DNA of 64,000 bases from positions 193,572,403-193,636,402 of the forward strand of contig NC_088201.1 in the NCBI RefSeq assembly GCF_037126465.1, written 5' to 3'. Below, piece by piece: positions 1-11,439 of the stretch. The DNA is from Ornithodoros turicata (taxonomy: Eukaryota; Arthropoda; Arachnida; Ixodida; Argasidae). Every line of letters begins with the position of its first letter. Positions within the stretch are counted from its first letter, which is position 1. The notes under the pieces were generated by a model. The model did not search any database. It was not told the origin of the DNA and worked only from the letters and a program-made list of their open reading frames with translations. A program made the position numbers and the translations under genes.

Positions 1-1407
1 CACAGGTACATCTGGGGATAGGTGGTTGTTGCAAGTAACAAATAACGTACGATTAGTCAGAAATTGAGCTATCCAATGGACGACATACGGGTCGAGGTTA
101 AGCAGACAGAGTTTGTATAGAAGCTTAGAGTGCGACACCATATCGAAGGCCTTGCGAAAGTCTAAGAAAGCGGCGTCAGTCTGATGATTATTGTCCGCGT
201 GGAGAAAGATGTCGTGAACAAAACTGACTACTTGAGTTTCACATGAAAAGAGGTTTCGAAACCCGTGCTGCAAGTGATAGAAGAAGCATTTTTTTTCAAT
301 GTACTTAACTACGTTGGAGTATGCGTTCGAGAATCTTACATACTATAGATGTGAGTGAAATGGGGCGGTAGTTATTAACGATGTGGCAGCTGCCTGATTT
401 GTGAATAGGGACAATCTTCGCCATCTTCCAGTCCTGCGGTATAGCAGAATCTTGGAGTGACTGAGTAAATATGCAACATAGAATCTTGCTGGAAATAGAT
501 CTCGTGTTGTATAGAACCTTCGGGTTAATAGAGTCCGGACCAGCACTCGACGACAGCTTAAGTGACTCAATGATTTTACAAATACCATGAGTGCTGATAT
601 GAATGGGGACCATAGGTGACAAAGCGATTACTGATAATGGAGTTTGGGTGTACCCGTTATCGGTGTTGAAAACGAATGAAAACAAGGAAGCGAAAGCGTT
701 GGCGCAGTCGCTGTCGGCGGTTGTCAGTTAGACTGATACGGTGGGATTTTGGTGGAGATAAGATTTTCCAAAATTGTTTTGGTTTATTCGTCAAGAGAGA
801 CGGGAGGTCGATGGTAAAGAACTTATGTTTCGCTTCCTTGATCGAGCACCTGTATTCCCGTTCACAGTACTGAAATTTAGCCCATGATACGTTGTCGCCA
901 AGACGCTTTGCTTTCCTGAATAAGCGCTTTTTCTTGGTTAGCAAGATTTTAAGACTTTTCGTGAACCAAGGATTGTGATCATAACATTTCACTCTTATCT
1001 TTGGAACATTGTACTCGGTAAGGTAGTTTATGTTGTCACGAAAGAGGGAGCAGTTATCCTCAATGGAGTGAGGCAAGGTGCCATGAAATGAATTTTCACA
1101 CAGAGCTTCAAGACCCTCGTTGATGGCTTTGAAGTGAGCTCGAGCATAGTCGTATATGGTTTTATCGTTGAATTTATGAACATTTGGACTACTTGAAGAG
1201 ATATCTTAGAATATGGTCACTGAGACCATCAGTGACATGCAAAGAAGTGATGTGCTCAGGATGGGAGGTTAAAACCAAGTCAAGGGTTGACTGCGTGGCA
1301 TGAGTTATTCGGGTAGGATGTGGAACGGCATGCGATAGATTAAATGTAAGGCATAAATCCACAAACAGTGTCTCTTGTGAACTCCGGGAAAGATTGCCGT
1401 GGAGCAA
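1..1407 (-). pseudogene. Non-LTR retrotransposon (LINE) fragment, endonuclease to reverse transcriptase
   Basis: Three consecutive minus-strand reading frames give, in order, the end of an AP-type endonuclease domain (1189-1407; contains TLDLVLTS and a GLSDH motif), the linker before the RT (657-1076; NPWFTKSLKILLTKKKRLFR, typical of Jockey/CR1-like elements), and the start of the reverse transcriptase (305-685; GPDSINPKVL, IPQDWKMAKIVPIHKSG, NYRPISLTSIVCKILERIL). The frames are broken by shifts and stops, so this is a dead copy. It runs off the left edge of the window, where the rest of the RT would lie. Family assignment is from recognised motifs; the exact clade is uncertain. Confidence 0.85.
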
Positions 1408-4130
1408 GTCCCAATTTATTGACCGTATATGTATCAGCGTATATTGAAGGTGTATATTACTGTATATGTATCAGGGCAGATTTCAAGCTTCCTGAGCGCG
1501 CACAGACGGTGATTTCAGTTGTCTCGCGACGTAACAGACGGAGAAAGACACCGGCTGACACACACAGACATCCCGAAGGCTATGCTCATCTTTGTTGATG
1601 CACCCACGAATCCACAGGAAGACTGCCGAAGCTCTCCCACTCGTATTAAGTACCTGTAGCTTGAACTACAAACAGTTTAGTGCACACTCCACGAAACGAG
1701 AACAGCTGATTGCTGCTTTCATGGGCGGGGCCATGCGAGCGCCCTTGCGAGCCGAGAAGGACCGTTCAACAGAGGAGCAATTTTAGGTAAGTTCGAGCGT
1801 GGCGCCAGTCGTCGGTGCAACAATTTCCAGAGTGAACCGAGTTCGATCAGCTGAGATAACGCTTTTTTCATTCTTTTTCTTTCTAGTAATATTTATCATT
1901 CTTTTTTATTCATTTCCAATTCAAATTCCAATTCCAGCTCAACCGCTCAGCGCGCTGACACTAGTGCAACGTAGAGTCAATAAATCTTTCGCTTCCTCGC
2001 TTCCCTAAGGAGAAGAGTACTTGAAGTATATTCCTGTTGTGTGATTCCTTTTTTCCCTCTCTACGTTCCAGAAACATACGGTTTCTGAGCCAAGACAATA
2101 TAGTTGCGAGCGCAGTTGACTTAGAGAAGTATCCCATACAGATCCCGTACCGTGAAGACCACCACCCCAAACGTGGTTGCCACGGTTTCGGTTTTGGCCA
2201 TTTGCATGTCAAAATTCAGGGGGCTTGATATTTTAATACACGTACGCGTTTCAGAATTTTTAAACGTGGATTTTAACTAGGACAGTCTCTCATATCGGTA
2301 TCTGGCTTTTGTTCAAGACGTCCTTATTAGAGTTAATTAATGAATTTAATTGATTAGTCATCCTTATTAGTCATTACAGTCTCTCTTGGAAAAGATACGC
2401 GCCCGTAGAACTCAACTGTGAAAATGACGTGCTCTCGTGACTTTTCTATAAAAGTTTGTCCCCCCCCCAAGCTGAAACACACACACACACACACAAAATA
2501 AACGGGTTGCCACAAACGCATACTCTGTGGTCGTAGCCATATTTTAATGGATATTTTTTAAAAATAAAACAACTAGGACTATGTGTACATTAGTTTCGCA
2601 CGTACGCGTACGCGAGTGGAGGAAAACCTTATCTGCAAGGTATTTTGGCATTCTAATTTGCATAATTCACTAAGATGTGTTTTTTTTGTGTGTGTGTGTG
2701 TGTGTGAAGCTCTTTTTCTTTCTTCGAGAAACAGAAAGAGCAGAATAGCTGGCAATCGGTTTAGATATGAGATGAATCCTTCATCTATATGCTTCAAATT
2801 ATTATCCCCAGAGGTGACATTTGTTTTTAGTGCACCGTTTCAGATTTTCCATTATCGAGATACTTCGCTCGCCGATGCACTTTGCAGAGTGTGCAATGAT
2901 GTCTTTTGTGAACGAGAGAAACCTCAATATATTTCCACGTAATTTTGATCCTACAATTAATTGAGTTGAGGGTATCAGGTATTGAAGTGTGCAGCTCTCT
3001 TCTGATATTTAGTGGGAATCACACATTAGTTACACATCCTCTAATCCTCTTTAAAGAAATGTCTTCTTGAAGTGGACACGGAAACTACCTTTCGCATACA
3101 GTACACTGCTGGCATACAAAACCCTTGTACAAAGTGCCTTAGAAACAGTACAAATGACATCACACTGTCCATCATAAAAACAAATGACATCATACTGTTC
3201 AACAGTGCCACCAATTTGGTACAGTTGAGCTACGCTCAAAGCTAGGGGGGACGAGTTCGCATCAAAAAGGCACGGTCTTGAGGGGATTATGGTGGTCTTT
3301 GACAGAGCACGCAACTTTCGGTCCTACTTTTCTTTCAAGAGGAGGCAGTGAACAAGTGCCCATTCGTGGAACCCAGCCCTCCCCTTCCGATTTGTTTCGG
3401 TATCAGTCTGTCTACCAATGTCATGATGACATTTCTATTCTGTTGAGTTTCTTACATGCTGTCCAGGACATATATGTAGGTAGGTAGGTATGCCAAGAAT
3501 TTTTTTTATTACTACCCTTTTTTTATAGTTTGAATCCCTCGAAAAACCATTGCGCAGCACCAGAACACAAAGGCTACATAATGACCCAGTTTCACCAACC
3601 TTTTCAGCATCTGAACTAAGATGAACGGTCATTAAACTATCTGCTTCACCACATCACCGATGGAAAAAAACAAGTGTCTGTTAAGTGTCTGTTCGAGGAT
3701 TGGCAACCCTTGATATTGGTTCAGTTAACCAGAGTTGGTGAAACCGGGCCTATGGAAGTCACCGAAACATTCATCACATCACAAACCAAAGTTTGTACAA
3801 AGAATTGAGTGCTAGCATGAAGTTTTGGCAATTCTGAGTAGCATTTTAACTGCTGCCTATGTAGCTGCTGCATAATTACAAGTAATTCAGAAAAAGTAGT
3901 ACACAATTTGAGGGTACTCTATCTTCCTCTGCATGGTATTGAAAACTGTGATGATTCCAAGTGCTCATCGTCTTGGCCCAGATTCTGTAGCAGACTTATC
4001 AGCCATTTGTGTTCCTATTTGTGGTACTGTGGCAAACTAGTCACTCCACCCACATACCAGCATTCCTAGGTTACACATACCATGTGGTTGATATACGAAG
4101 AGGGGAGTCAAGTCCTGTAGATCGCATAAA
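1408..4130. other. Gene-poor stretch with simple repeats
   Basis: I find no supportable gene. A short (CA)n run lies near 2480-2495 and a (TG)n run near 2686-2707. A run of C at about 2461-2469 precedes the CA tract. The remaining short reading frames have no recognisable motif and no consistent codon pattern. Confidence 0.5.
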
Positions 4131-4247
4131 CAAAATACAGAAACCGACACTGAAGATTTTTGTTTAAGTTTAATTTGTACAAGGTTTCGCATGGAGGTCC
4201 ACGCTTCCTTAGGTCCTCCCTGAGGAAGTGTCGGTTTCTGTATTTTG
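4131..4247. repeat. Perfect 21-bp inverted repeat (MITE-like foldback)
   Basis: The 21 bases at 4131-4151 are the exact reverse complement of those at 4227-4247, separated by 75 bases that contain a second small stem (CTTCC...GGAAG). This is the shape of a small foldback element. No coding capacity is visible. Confidence 0.6.
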
Positions 4248-4251
4248 TCTG

Positions 4252-6400
4252 TATCATGTAGTTATAAGAGTGGTTTAAACCACCTCACAGAAGTTGCAGA
4301 TGCTGTTCATCAACTTTATTTTGAGATGGACAGAGAGTTTCATTGCCTGGGGCGGTACTCTACCCCATAGCTGCTTGTGGTGTGAGGAAGGAAATAATGT
4401 CCCATGGAGTCCAAAATTGCCAAAAGAGCTTCGAGAGCAGGCATTCGTGGGCTCGATTTAGCTATAGGCCAAGAAATTTTAGAGAGAGGGGCAGGAGTTC
4501 AGATTATTGAGATCTCAAAATGGCAGTTTGGAAAGCTCAGTAGTGTGGGCAATGACAAAGAATATACTCTGGATCTTCTACAGCACCTGAGAGAGCCAAC
4601 TTGCCTCATGTGGTAATGACACTGAGCTGTAAATGCCCCATTGAGTCACAGTGCACCACATTGGCGAGAAGTGTTTTGTGGCATCCAGAAACCAAGCTCT
4701 GGGCCAACATTTCTCAGTATAGACGGGACGAAAACGTCAGTTGTCCATTGACAGGAACACTATTTAAACAATCCATTGATATGTTGGTGAACGAGATCTG
4801 CTTTCTACATGACCAGTAACATTCCTTTGCTATCTTTCACTGTGATTTAATTAAACACATCCCTCATGTGACGGCGTTCCCGGCACAGTTTTACCTTGCT
4901 AAACCACTTTTCGCGGTGCTTATCAAACATAACATTAGCGGTTCTTCGTAGGCCGAGGCCGAGGAAAGCAAGAGACGTTTCCATGATGTTTACCGTGATG
5001 TACGTGATTACCGTCGTGACAAATGGTCGACACAGCAGTTTTGCGGTACGTTTTATAGTTTTATATGTTGCCTATCGTGGACATTTTTCGCTACCAGATT
5101 GCCTGTCGAAAACAGCTACGACTGCATCAATGTCACTTCACCAATGAATTCCTTCATAAGTTACACGCGCGTGTTAGCACACCAAGTCGTTACACGTCTG
5201 AAAAATACCTGACGAAATCGGCAGAAGAAACATATGCTTTATTAGAGCTTGCAGTGATTATCCTTTTCATGCAGCACATCACGCAACACCATACAGCTCC
5301 GTCGTTACTCCATTTTCTCTAATAGCCTCGTCCCCAATAGTAGCCGAACGGCCGAACCTCTGAAGCGTTGTTTTCCTAGTATTCATACGCGTAGTTATTT
5401 ACGCCTCTAACTTAATTAAATTAATGAATAATTGAGAGATACATGCGGAATACCACACAGAATTGCATAAAGACTCGTTATTCTGGAGTGTGACCTTCTT
5501 AAACACTGATTTTCTCACGTAAAACCATGCTTAACACTGGACTGCATAGACCCATTGTGATTTATTTTGACAGTTTGAATTTGAAAGGATTGGAATTTGA
5601 AGGGTGGATTTCTTAGCGTGGATTTCAAGTGTTTTATTATTAAGAGTGGGTAACAGAGTACACCTGTATCTGGACCTGTTTCTGTGTGTGTACCTTGGAA
5701 GACCGAAAGCTGTTGGATTTCGTGAATTGAAGGTTAGTTGTATGCATGTAATGCCATGTTTCGTGCACCTTTTGCTTTCCTAGCGTGTGGGTTCCTATAA
5801 CTTTATCCGCTCAGTGCGATTATTACCCTATTGTTACCTATTGCCTTATCCTCCATCTGTAATCTTGTGCTCTTACCCTGTTGGTTAACCTGTATCATCA
5901 CTTAACATCAGGTTGATATCATGTGTGATGCTTCAGCGGCCCTGCTACAGGGTACCGGTGCTCTAAGGATACAGATCTTCCTTTTTTGGTTATTAATTCA
6001 TAATAACTCAGCTTGGGTCATGCATATTTTCCCCGAGTGTGGAAGAAATATGCACAGAATGGAAATAATCGCGGATATTATAACTCAACGTGCATTGTTT
6101 TCACCCTGTTCAGGTAATGCCTTACTGACACCCTTGCTGTAGCCCCAGTTGTCATAGTTAATTGATCTTACTGCTAACAAACAAAATCATTGTCTTTGGA
6201 CCTCAAGTAACAGCATATGTGGGAAGTCTGGTTAACCTGTGCACGAGTTTTGGCACATTTTATGTGACACATAATGTATTATCCCTTGTTAAATCTAGCT
6301 TCCTAACTCGCTTTATTGTTTCAGATGCCTCCAAGAAATATATCTTAGAGCTATCATCTACACTGTTAGGAGAAAAGATATATAAAAGAATAAGGTCTAG
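4252..6400. other. No recognisable gene
   Basis: AT-rich intergenic sequence. Several short open frames exist, for example near 4404-4819 and 4896-5322, but none shows a domain or motif I recognise. Confidence 0.4.
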
Positions 6401-6404
6401 AGTA

Positions 6405-6668
6405 CGACATTTATACCTCATCACCATTGTCTATACCCTGTTTAGACCATGTGTAAGGTACAGATCACTGATTCTATACCTTCCATTCAATTATACCACA
6501 AAGCCCTTAAAAATATACCCTCTAGGAGTTATATGTTTATACCCTGAGGTGCAAATAATATGCCTTCAGGGAGGTATAAAGATAGTATACCTTGAGGAAG
6601 GTACAGCGTTTATACCTCAAAAGGTACACGCCCTGGGACAAGCCGTTTATACCCGAAAAGGTATAAAT
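6405..6668. repeat. Cluster of TATACC / GGTATA motifs
   Basis: Within about 265 bp there are roughly ten copies of TATACC or its complement GGTATA, several arranged head to head (TTTATACC followed by GGTATAAA). A 175-residue open frame crosses the region but its composition follows the repeat. Such dense motif clusters are typical of subterminal transposase-binding regions, but I cannot see clear element ends. Confidence 0.5.
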
Positions 6669-7001
6669 TTTTCTAACAGCGTAGCATGATCCGTAAAGGT
6701 GTTGAAGACGCTGTACATCAGGCAAGAGTGTGATTGTTCAACAGACATGTCAGAGGGATGATGAACGATATCAAAAAAAAAGAAAAGAAGCTGCATGATT
6801 TGTTATTTCCTAATATACACAGCACAATAGGGTGCACAAATTATACAGGATCACCACGAGAGACTTGGACCTATTTGCATGTAAAACCCAACATAGGTCC
6901 CACAATCAAATATGATCCTGTTTATATGTAGGATCGCATTTGCATGTAGGTCCCACAACCAAATAGAAAAGGTCGTTGGAAGGAAAGAAAAAGGTCGTTG
7001 T

Positions 7002-7145
7002 GGTTTAGTGACGTCGGGTTGAAATCGATCACGTGATTTCTCCGACTATGAAGAGCGGTTGACTAAATGTTGATCAACATTTGGTCAACCGCTCTTCATA
7101 GTCGGAGAAATCACGTGACCGATTTAAACCCGACGTCACTAAACC
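7002..7145. mobile_element. 144-bp foldback MITE next to the Maverick
   Basis: The sequence is an almost perfect palindrome: GGTTTAGTGACGTCGGGTT at the left is matched by its reverse complement at 7127-7145, and complementarity runs nearly to the centre at about 7073. It carries a TGACGTCG half-CRE at each end and CACGTG near each flank. It ends only 26 bp before the Maverick target duplication. No coding capacity. Confidence 0.75.
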
Positions 7146-7171
7146 TATGGTTCAAGTCGGCTGGTGAATGC

Positions 7172-7177
7172 GGACTG
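7172..7177. repeat. Maverick target-site duplication, left copy
   Basis: GGACTG immediately precedes the AGTAGT terminus and is repeated exactly at 23443-23448. A 6-bp duplication is the known signature of Polinton integrases. Confidence 0.93.
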
Positions 7178-7210
7178 AGTAGTGAATAGATTAACCCTAC
7201 AGCCAGGAAA

Positions 7211-7383
7211 TGACGTCAAACAGGAAATGATGTCATCAAGGACGTATGACGTCACTCCAGGCCGCAGCCGCTCCGCCCTCATATCAGTGAGGTCAGTGGA
7301 TAAGATAGTTAATCAGTGACGTCACATAGTTAATCTTAGTGATATGATATGAATGATAAGATTAAGTAACAATAATGACGTCA
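7211..7383. promoter_or_regulatory. Cluster of CRE/ATF sites (TGACGTCA) in left TIR
   Basis: Perfect palindromic TGACGTCA occurs at 7211, 7247, 7317 and 7376, with a one-base variant at 7228 that is perfect in the right TIR. TGACGTCA is the consensus for CREB/ATF bZIP factors. The clustering near a terminus suggests an enhancer or a replication/transposition control region; function is inferred. Confidence 0.6.
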
Positions 7384-7391
7384 TGGTGAAA

Positions 7392-7463
7392 CACACTAGG
7401 AATCGAACTTGGGTCCTTTAGGTTGTCAGACGAGCGTCTCAAGCCACTGGGCCACGGGCTCTT
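7392..7463 (-). other. tRNA-like pol III promoter sequence in left TIR
   Basis: Read on the minus strand, the segment has an A-box-like TGGCCCAGTGG followed about 40 bases later by a B-box-like AGTTCGATTCC, with tRNA-like spacing. The same sequence is in the right TIR. A full cloverleaf is not convincing, so I call it tRNA-like rather than a tRNA gene. Confidence 0.5.
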
Positions 7464-7721
7464 CATGTTTACTTTCGTCGCTAATCAGGATAGAATTGTG
7501 TGGGGTGGAGAGGTTGTTTGATTTCTTTTACGCCAGGTGGCGTCTTGGGGAGTTGAGTTCGTTCATCTAGAGATGGCAGCACTTCCAGCAAATTTACCGC
7601 CGTTCAACAGATGGCGCTACCTGCGCCCCCAAATTTTAAATTTCGCGCCCATTTGACTTCGCTCTTGGTTTAAAAGAACTCCTCACGATCATGTTGTTTT
7701 CATTTTAGAAAAAGAAAAACA

Positions 7722-8781
7722 ATGGCGAGCCAGTTCTATGTCAACTTACTGTCAAACGCCTCGAGTGATGTATTTCCTAGTAACACAATGAGCAAGTCCA
7801 GAGTTAAACTAGCTCAGCCAGTGCAATTAGATGGAGTTGCTGATGAAGTGGGAGGTTGCTCTGGCGGAGGTGAATATCCCATTTGCAATTAATAATGTCA
7901 CAGATATCGTTAATGGTATATCGGAGACTAGCCTCTTCGGTGGCGTAACCACGACAGAGCAAGTTAAGTTTCTTGCGGGAGAAACCATTATTGTACCTTT
8001 TCGTCAACTTCTAACGAAACACTTCAAAAACCAAGCCAAAATAATACGAGTCAGTGGTCATTATGAAATACAACTTCCACTAAATACTGGTCTGGAATTA
8101 AGTTCAACTCTCTCTGCTAAGCTTGGCCTTCCTGAAAAGATTATCGGTTCTTCGGAATTGGATGAAGGCCAGCCAGTAAAAGTATTGAAATATCAGGTGG
8201 ACACTGAAGAGAAAGTCACCCTAATCACGTATCGTTCACGTACAACCAAATACGAAGTTCCAGAAGGGTATTATGAGTCAGGGAAGGACCTCGCCGATGC
8301 GATAAATCACGCATATCGAGCAAACTTACACCTACCAGAAGATGCTCGTCTCATATTTTACAATCCCTATAATGGAGTTTGTCAACTGGAACGTCGCAAT
8401 GAGGGTTACGTTACATTTCACCCATATTTAGCTCTGATGCTTGGATTTGGAAAACGAACAACCTTCTCCAGTTTCACAGTTGCTCAGCGTGATGTCTGCC
8501 TCTTCCCAGCGCAAAATTACACTTTCGTTTACAGCGATATCATCGAAAGTGAAGCTGTAGGTGATATAACCGCACCCCTTCTTCGACTTCTCCCATTTAG
8601 ACTGCAGAGTCGGAATGAGGTTATGTCCTACTCTTTCACAAATCTTTACTATAAATATGTGACTGTCAAGGAGCTGACTAGCATTCAAATCGAACTGGCA
8701 AACGAGATAGGTGATTTCATTCCCTTCATTGCTGGTTCTGGTCGTGTGGGAGTAACATTACATTTTCGAAAATGCATATAA
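7722..8781 (+). pseudogene. Polinton minor capsid/penton-position protein, frameshifted
   Basis: The start ATG at 7722 lies inside the TIR and opens a frame beginning MASQFYVNLLSNASSDVFPS, a conserved N-terminus of a Polinton family. This frame closes early; the rest continues in another frame from about 7847 with WEVALAEVNIPFAINN and runs to 8781. Comparison with a second copy of this 5' end on the minus strand near 22.7 kb indicates about 10 extra bases around 7833-7846 in this copy. By position (before the pVI-like and capsid genes) it corresponds to the penton/minor capsid, but I see no structural motif that proves this. TTTAAAAG at about 7670 is a candidate TATA element. Expected full product is about 350 residues. 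Confidence 0.75.
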
Positions 8782-9169
8782 CTCAGACACCCTGTTGTAT
8801 ATCGCATTTCGGCAGCGGTAAACGAGATCAACCATTGCCACATTACTCAGCTCCTCTTTATCAAGTTGGATCTGGCTTTTTTTCTGAGTTGGTGCAGCGG
8901 TTTATACCTATACTGACTAAACAAGTAGCGCCCTATGTAGGTCGGAAACTTCTTGACACAGGACGTCACATAGCGGAGGAAGTGAAATAGGGAACAACGT
9001 TTGGAGAGGCACTAAGGAAAGGGTTGGTCGCACCATCCATTCAACTCGTGACGAGTTGCTGCATAGACTCAGAGGGAAGGGTAGGAAACGTAATAAAAGC
9101 AAGGGCAATAGAATTGATCGATCAGTAAAACCAACGAAGAAACGAAGAAAGGTTGACTTTTTCACCTGA
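8772..9169 (+). pseudogene. Polinton pVI/pX-like basic virion protein, frameshifted
   Basis: Starts at 8772, overlapping the end of the previous gene by ten bases. The N-terminal part has YQVGSGFFSELVQRFIPILT, followed by an amphipathic stretch, matching the short Polinton protein often compared with adenovirus pVI/pX. A stop at 8988-8990 closes this frame. The typical basic C-terminal part (RLRGKGRKRNKSKGN, then KPTKKRRKVDFFT) continues in a different frame to the stop at 9167-9169, so a 1-2-nt shift lies near 8984-8990. The Lys/Arg-rich tail with a nuclear-localisation-like KKRRK fits a DNA-associated virion protein. Its place between penton-position and capsid genes mirrors adenoviruses. 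Confidence 0.65.
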
Positions 9170-9178
9170 GGAAAAAAG

Positions 9179-10492
9179 ATGTCTACCATCGCCTTAGTAC
9201 ATAAAAATTCTTGCTTCTGCACAACGAATCAGTTGGACCTGTTTTCTGTTCCACCGACAAACTTTTCTCTGGAGAAGTCAGAATATGTGGAGTTTTTCCC
9301 CATTTCTGCACCTACCTCGAGCGGTGTGATTGAATATAATGTTCCAGGTCTCGGTGGCGGCTTCTTTGATCTCCAGTCGAGTTTCTTACACATTCAATGT
9401 ACAGTTGTGCGTAAAAATGGAGACGCAGCATTGACTACAACTGGCAGTACAGTGACAAATGACAACGTTATTCCTGTACAAGCATTTGCATCTTCTCTCT
9501 TTCATCATGTCCACATTTATCTTAATTCGACTCTGGTATCTAATTTCGAACATTATGCCTATCGTTCTTACTTGGACATTGTTACAAATGCAAACAATGT
9601 TACTCAAACTCACACCTTGTCTGCAATGCTTTACGAACCAGATCCAGTGGGAGAATCTGAAAATTTTGCTATCCCCAACGAAGCAAAATGACTTTTCGCA
9701 CGCTATAAACGCACCAAAGGATCTACTCTCTGTGATCTTTATTCTCCTATCTTTAGTGACATCTGTCAGCAAGAAAAATTTGTCCTTAATAGCACCGATA
9801 TTCGAGTGGTGTTGAGACAATGTACTGACGAATTTAGACTCCTCTCTGGTCCCAGCGAGACTGAAAAGCAGAGAAAAATAGAGTTTTCTCGAATAGTGCT
9901 CTACCTCCGACGTGTGCAGGTTTCTCCAAGCGTACTCGTTGGCATTGAAAGAAGACTTCAAACGACACCCGCCACATACCTTCTTCGAGGTTTAGAGATT
10001 AAGTATAGGACAATCGCTCCAAACCAATCTCAGGTGATATTTGATGATCTCTATAGTGAACGAGTTCCTTCTAAGTTGACCGTATTGATGGTCAAGAGTG
10101 AAGCATATCAGGGTCATAGAGAACGGAACCCTTTTAAGCTTGAAAATTTTAAACTCAAAAGAGCAGTGCTCGACGTTGGCGGTCAACACTACACCGACGA
10201 CTTCGACTTTCAACGAGACATCTATGCAAAGGGATACATGAATTTGCTTCACAAACTTAAGAGCAAGGATATACCTCTAGCTCCGGCTGCATATGCAAAA
10301 GAGACATTTATGCTTTATTATCACCTCACACCGGATGTGGAACTGCAGTCACTAAGTCCAGTGCTTCAAGCTAATGTTCGTCTCACATTGACATTTGCTG
10401 CTAACCTTACAGAAGCTGTCACGGTGCTCTTTGTTTCCGAGACACCTCGTGTTCTGGAAATAAACAAAGACAGACGCGTTAAATTCGTATAA
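9179..10492 (+). pseudogene. Polinton major capsid protein (F54H12.2-like), one in-frame TGA
   Basis: A single frame of 438 codons is interrupted once, by TGA at 9689-9691 after residue 170. The first part has LDLFSVPPTNFSLEKSEYVEFF, VIEYNVPG and SLFHHVHIYLNSTLVSNFEH, and the second has the conserved NPFKLENFKLKR and GGQHYTDDFDFQRD region. These belong to the Polinton capsid family listed in databases as F54H12.2-like, predicted to adopt the double jelly-roll fold that forms hexon-like trimers. Its place before the protease matches adenovirus hexon. The stop sits in an AAA-TGA-C context. Either it is a decayed codon or it permits low readthrough; the sequence alone cannot decide. Confidence 0.85.
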
Positions 10493-10502
10493 ACGAATCA
10501 AA

Positions 10503-10988
10503 ATAGAAGAATGGGAATTTTATGCAGCTTTTGCTCGGAACCATTGCACAAGGACATGCTTTCGTGGAACTTTCGCTCGCGATGAAATTGCATTGCAAAA
10601 AGCTGGACCGGGTCTTTATGTGGTGAATACAGCTCCAAGATCTTCCCCGGGAGAACACTGGACTCTATTCCATATCTCTAACGATAGGAGCATTTCTTAT
10701 TTCGATAGCTACGGAATGCGACCACTATACAAGGAGTTCTACAAATTCATACACCCAGCATCTTCATTTCACTACAACAGGAAACGACTTCAGGGATACG
10801 GCTCAGCCACATGTGGACTTTATTGTCTCTATGTAGGTAGTCTTCTCTGCTGTGGGTTTCTACTTGAAGAGTGTACTCGGAGGTTTTCACACACCAACTT
10901 TAAACTCAATGATAGGTTGATAGCAATACTTGTGCGTAAACAGATACCACGAAAAACAGATAACATGTCATGTTGTAGTGTACTCTAA
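10503..10988 (+). CDS. Adenain-like cysteine protease, start codon apparently lost
   Basis: The product is a C5-type (adenain) SUMO-protease-fold peptidase that would mature virion proteins. Catalytic His is in GEHWTLF, the acidic residue in FDSYG, a Gln in LQGYGS and the nucleophile Cys in ATCGLYC. Coding similarity extends upstream of the first possible downstream starts, through FARNHCTRTCFRGTFARDE, to about 10503, where an ATA sits where homologues usually begin. The start was probably ATG and has mutated, so I begin the gene there without a proper initiation codon. It directly follows the capsid gene; AATAAA at 10994-10999 is a likely polyadenylation signal. Confidence 0.88.
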   Translation: MEEWEFYAAFARNHCTRTCFRGTFARDEIALQKAGPGLYVVNTAPRSSPGEHWTLFHISNDRSISYFDSYGMRPLYKEFYKFIHPASSFHYNRKRLQGYGSATCGLYCLYVGSLLCCGFLLEECTRRFSHTNFKLNDRLIAILVRKQIPRKTDNMSCCSVL

Positions 10989-11439
10989 AAGTGAATAAAT
11001 TTGTTTTTGAAAAGAAAAGAGCCTTTATTTAGTCATCTTAGCAAGAAAAGTAGGATACATTACATCAGACAGCTCACAAAAATGGCGAAAGTATTATACA
11101 GTCACAATTTCATCATCACTTTGAAAACAAGAGAACTGAAACAAGCTGTTTTGCAAAGTACATACTCCACTTTTTTTTGCAAACACTTTGAAAAAGTTTC
11201 ATTATTTAAGGAAGTGACAACTCTCTCATTCACATAAAAAAAACTTAGGAAAAAAGGTGCACTGAATAAGTCAAATGAAGATATGTACAATCAACACTCC
11301 TTTAGTGTTAAACACTTGTTAGAAAAAAACACAAGAATAAAGAAAGGGTAACATCTATATTGATGGCAATTGGCTTTTCCATCATTTACCATCCTGTTGC
11401 TTCCATCTTTGTTTACACTTGTCCGATGCATACATATGA
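10989..11439. other. Convergent 3' region between protease and polymerase
   Basis: 450 bp with no gene, lying between two converging transcription units. AATAAA for the plus strand is at 10994-10999 and its complement TTTATT, for the minus strand, at 11024-11029. Confidence 0.6.

Larger units (their letters stand above)
7178..7793 (+). repeat. Maverick left terminal inverted repeat
   Basis: 616 bp, matched by 22828-23442 in inverse orientation with only a handful of substitutions (for example near 7550 and 7615). The outer end has two AGT units, as expected for slide-back protein-primed replication. It contains four perfect TGACGTCA sites, a tRNA-like segment, and at its inner end the promoter and first 24 codons of the penton-position gene. 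Confidence 0.95.

Noticed and set aside
7392..7463. Functional tRNA gene in the Maverick TIR
   Set aside because: A and B boxes are present but the acceptor and anticodon stems do not pair convincingly.
9386..9961. 191-residue minus-strand frame opposite the capsid gene
   Set aside because: Antisense shadow of a clearly recognised gene.
9806..10492. Separate gene for the second half of the capsid protein
   Set aside because: It is in the same frame as 9179-9691 and the intervening codons are open and capsid-like apart from one TGA, so it is one gene.
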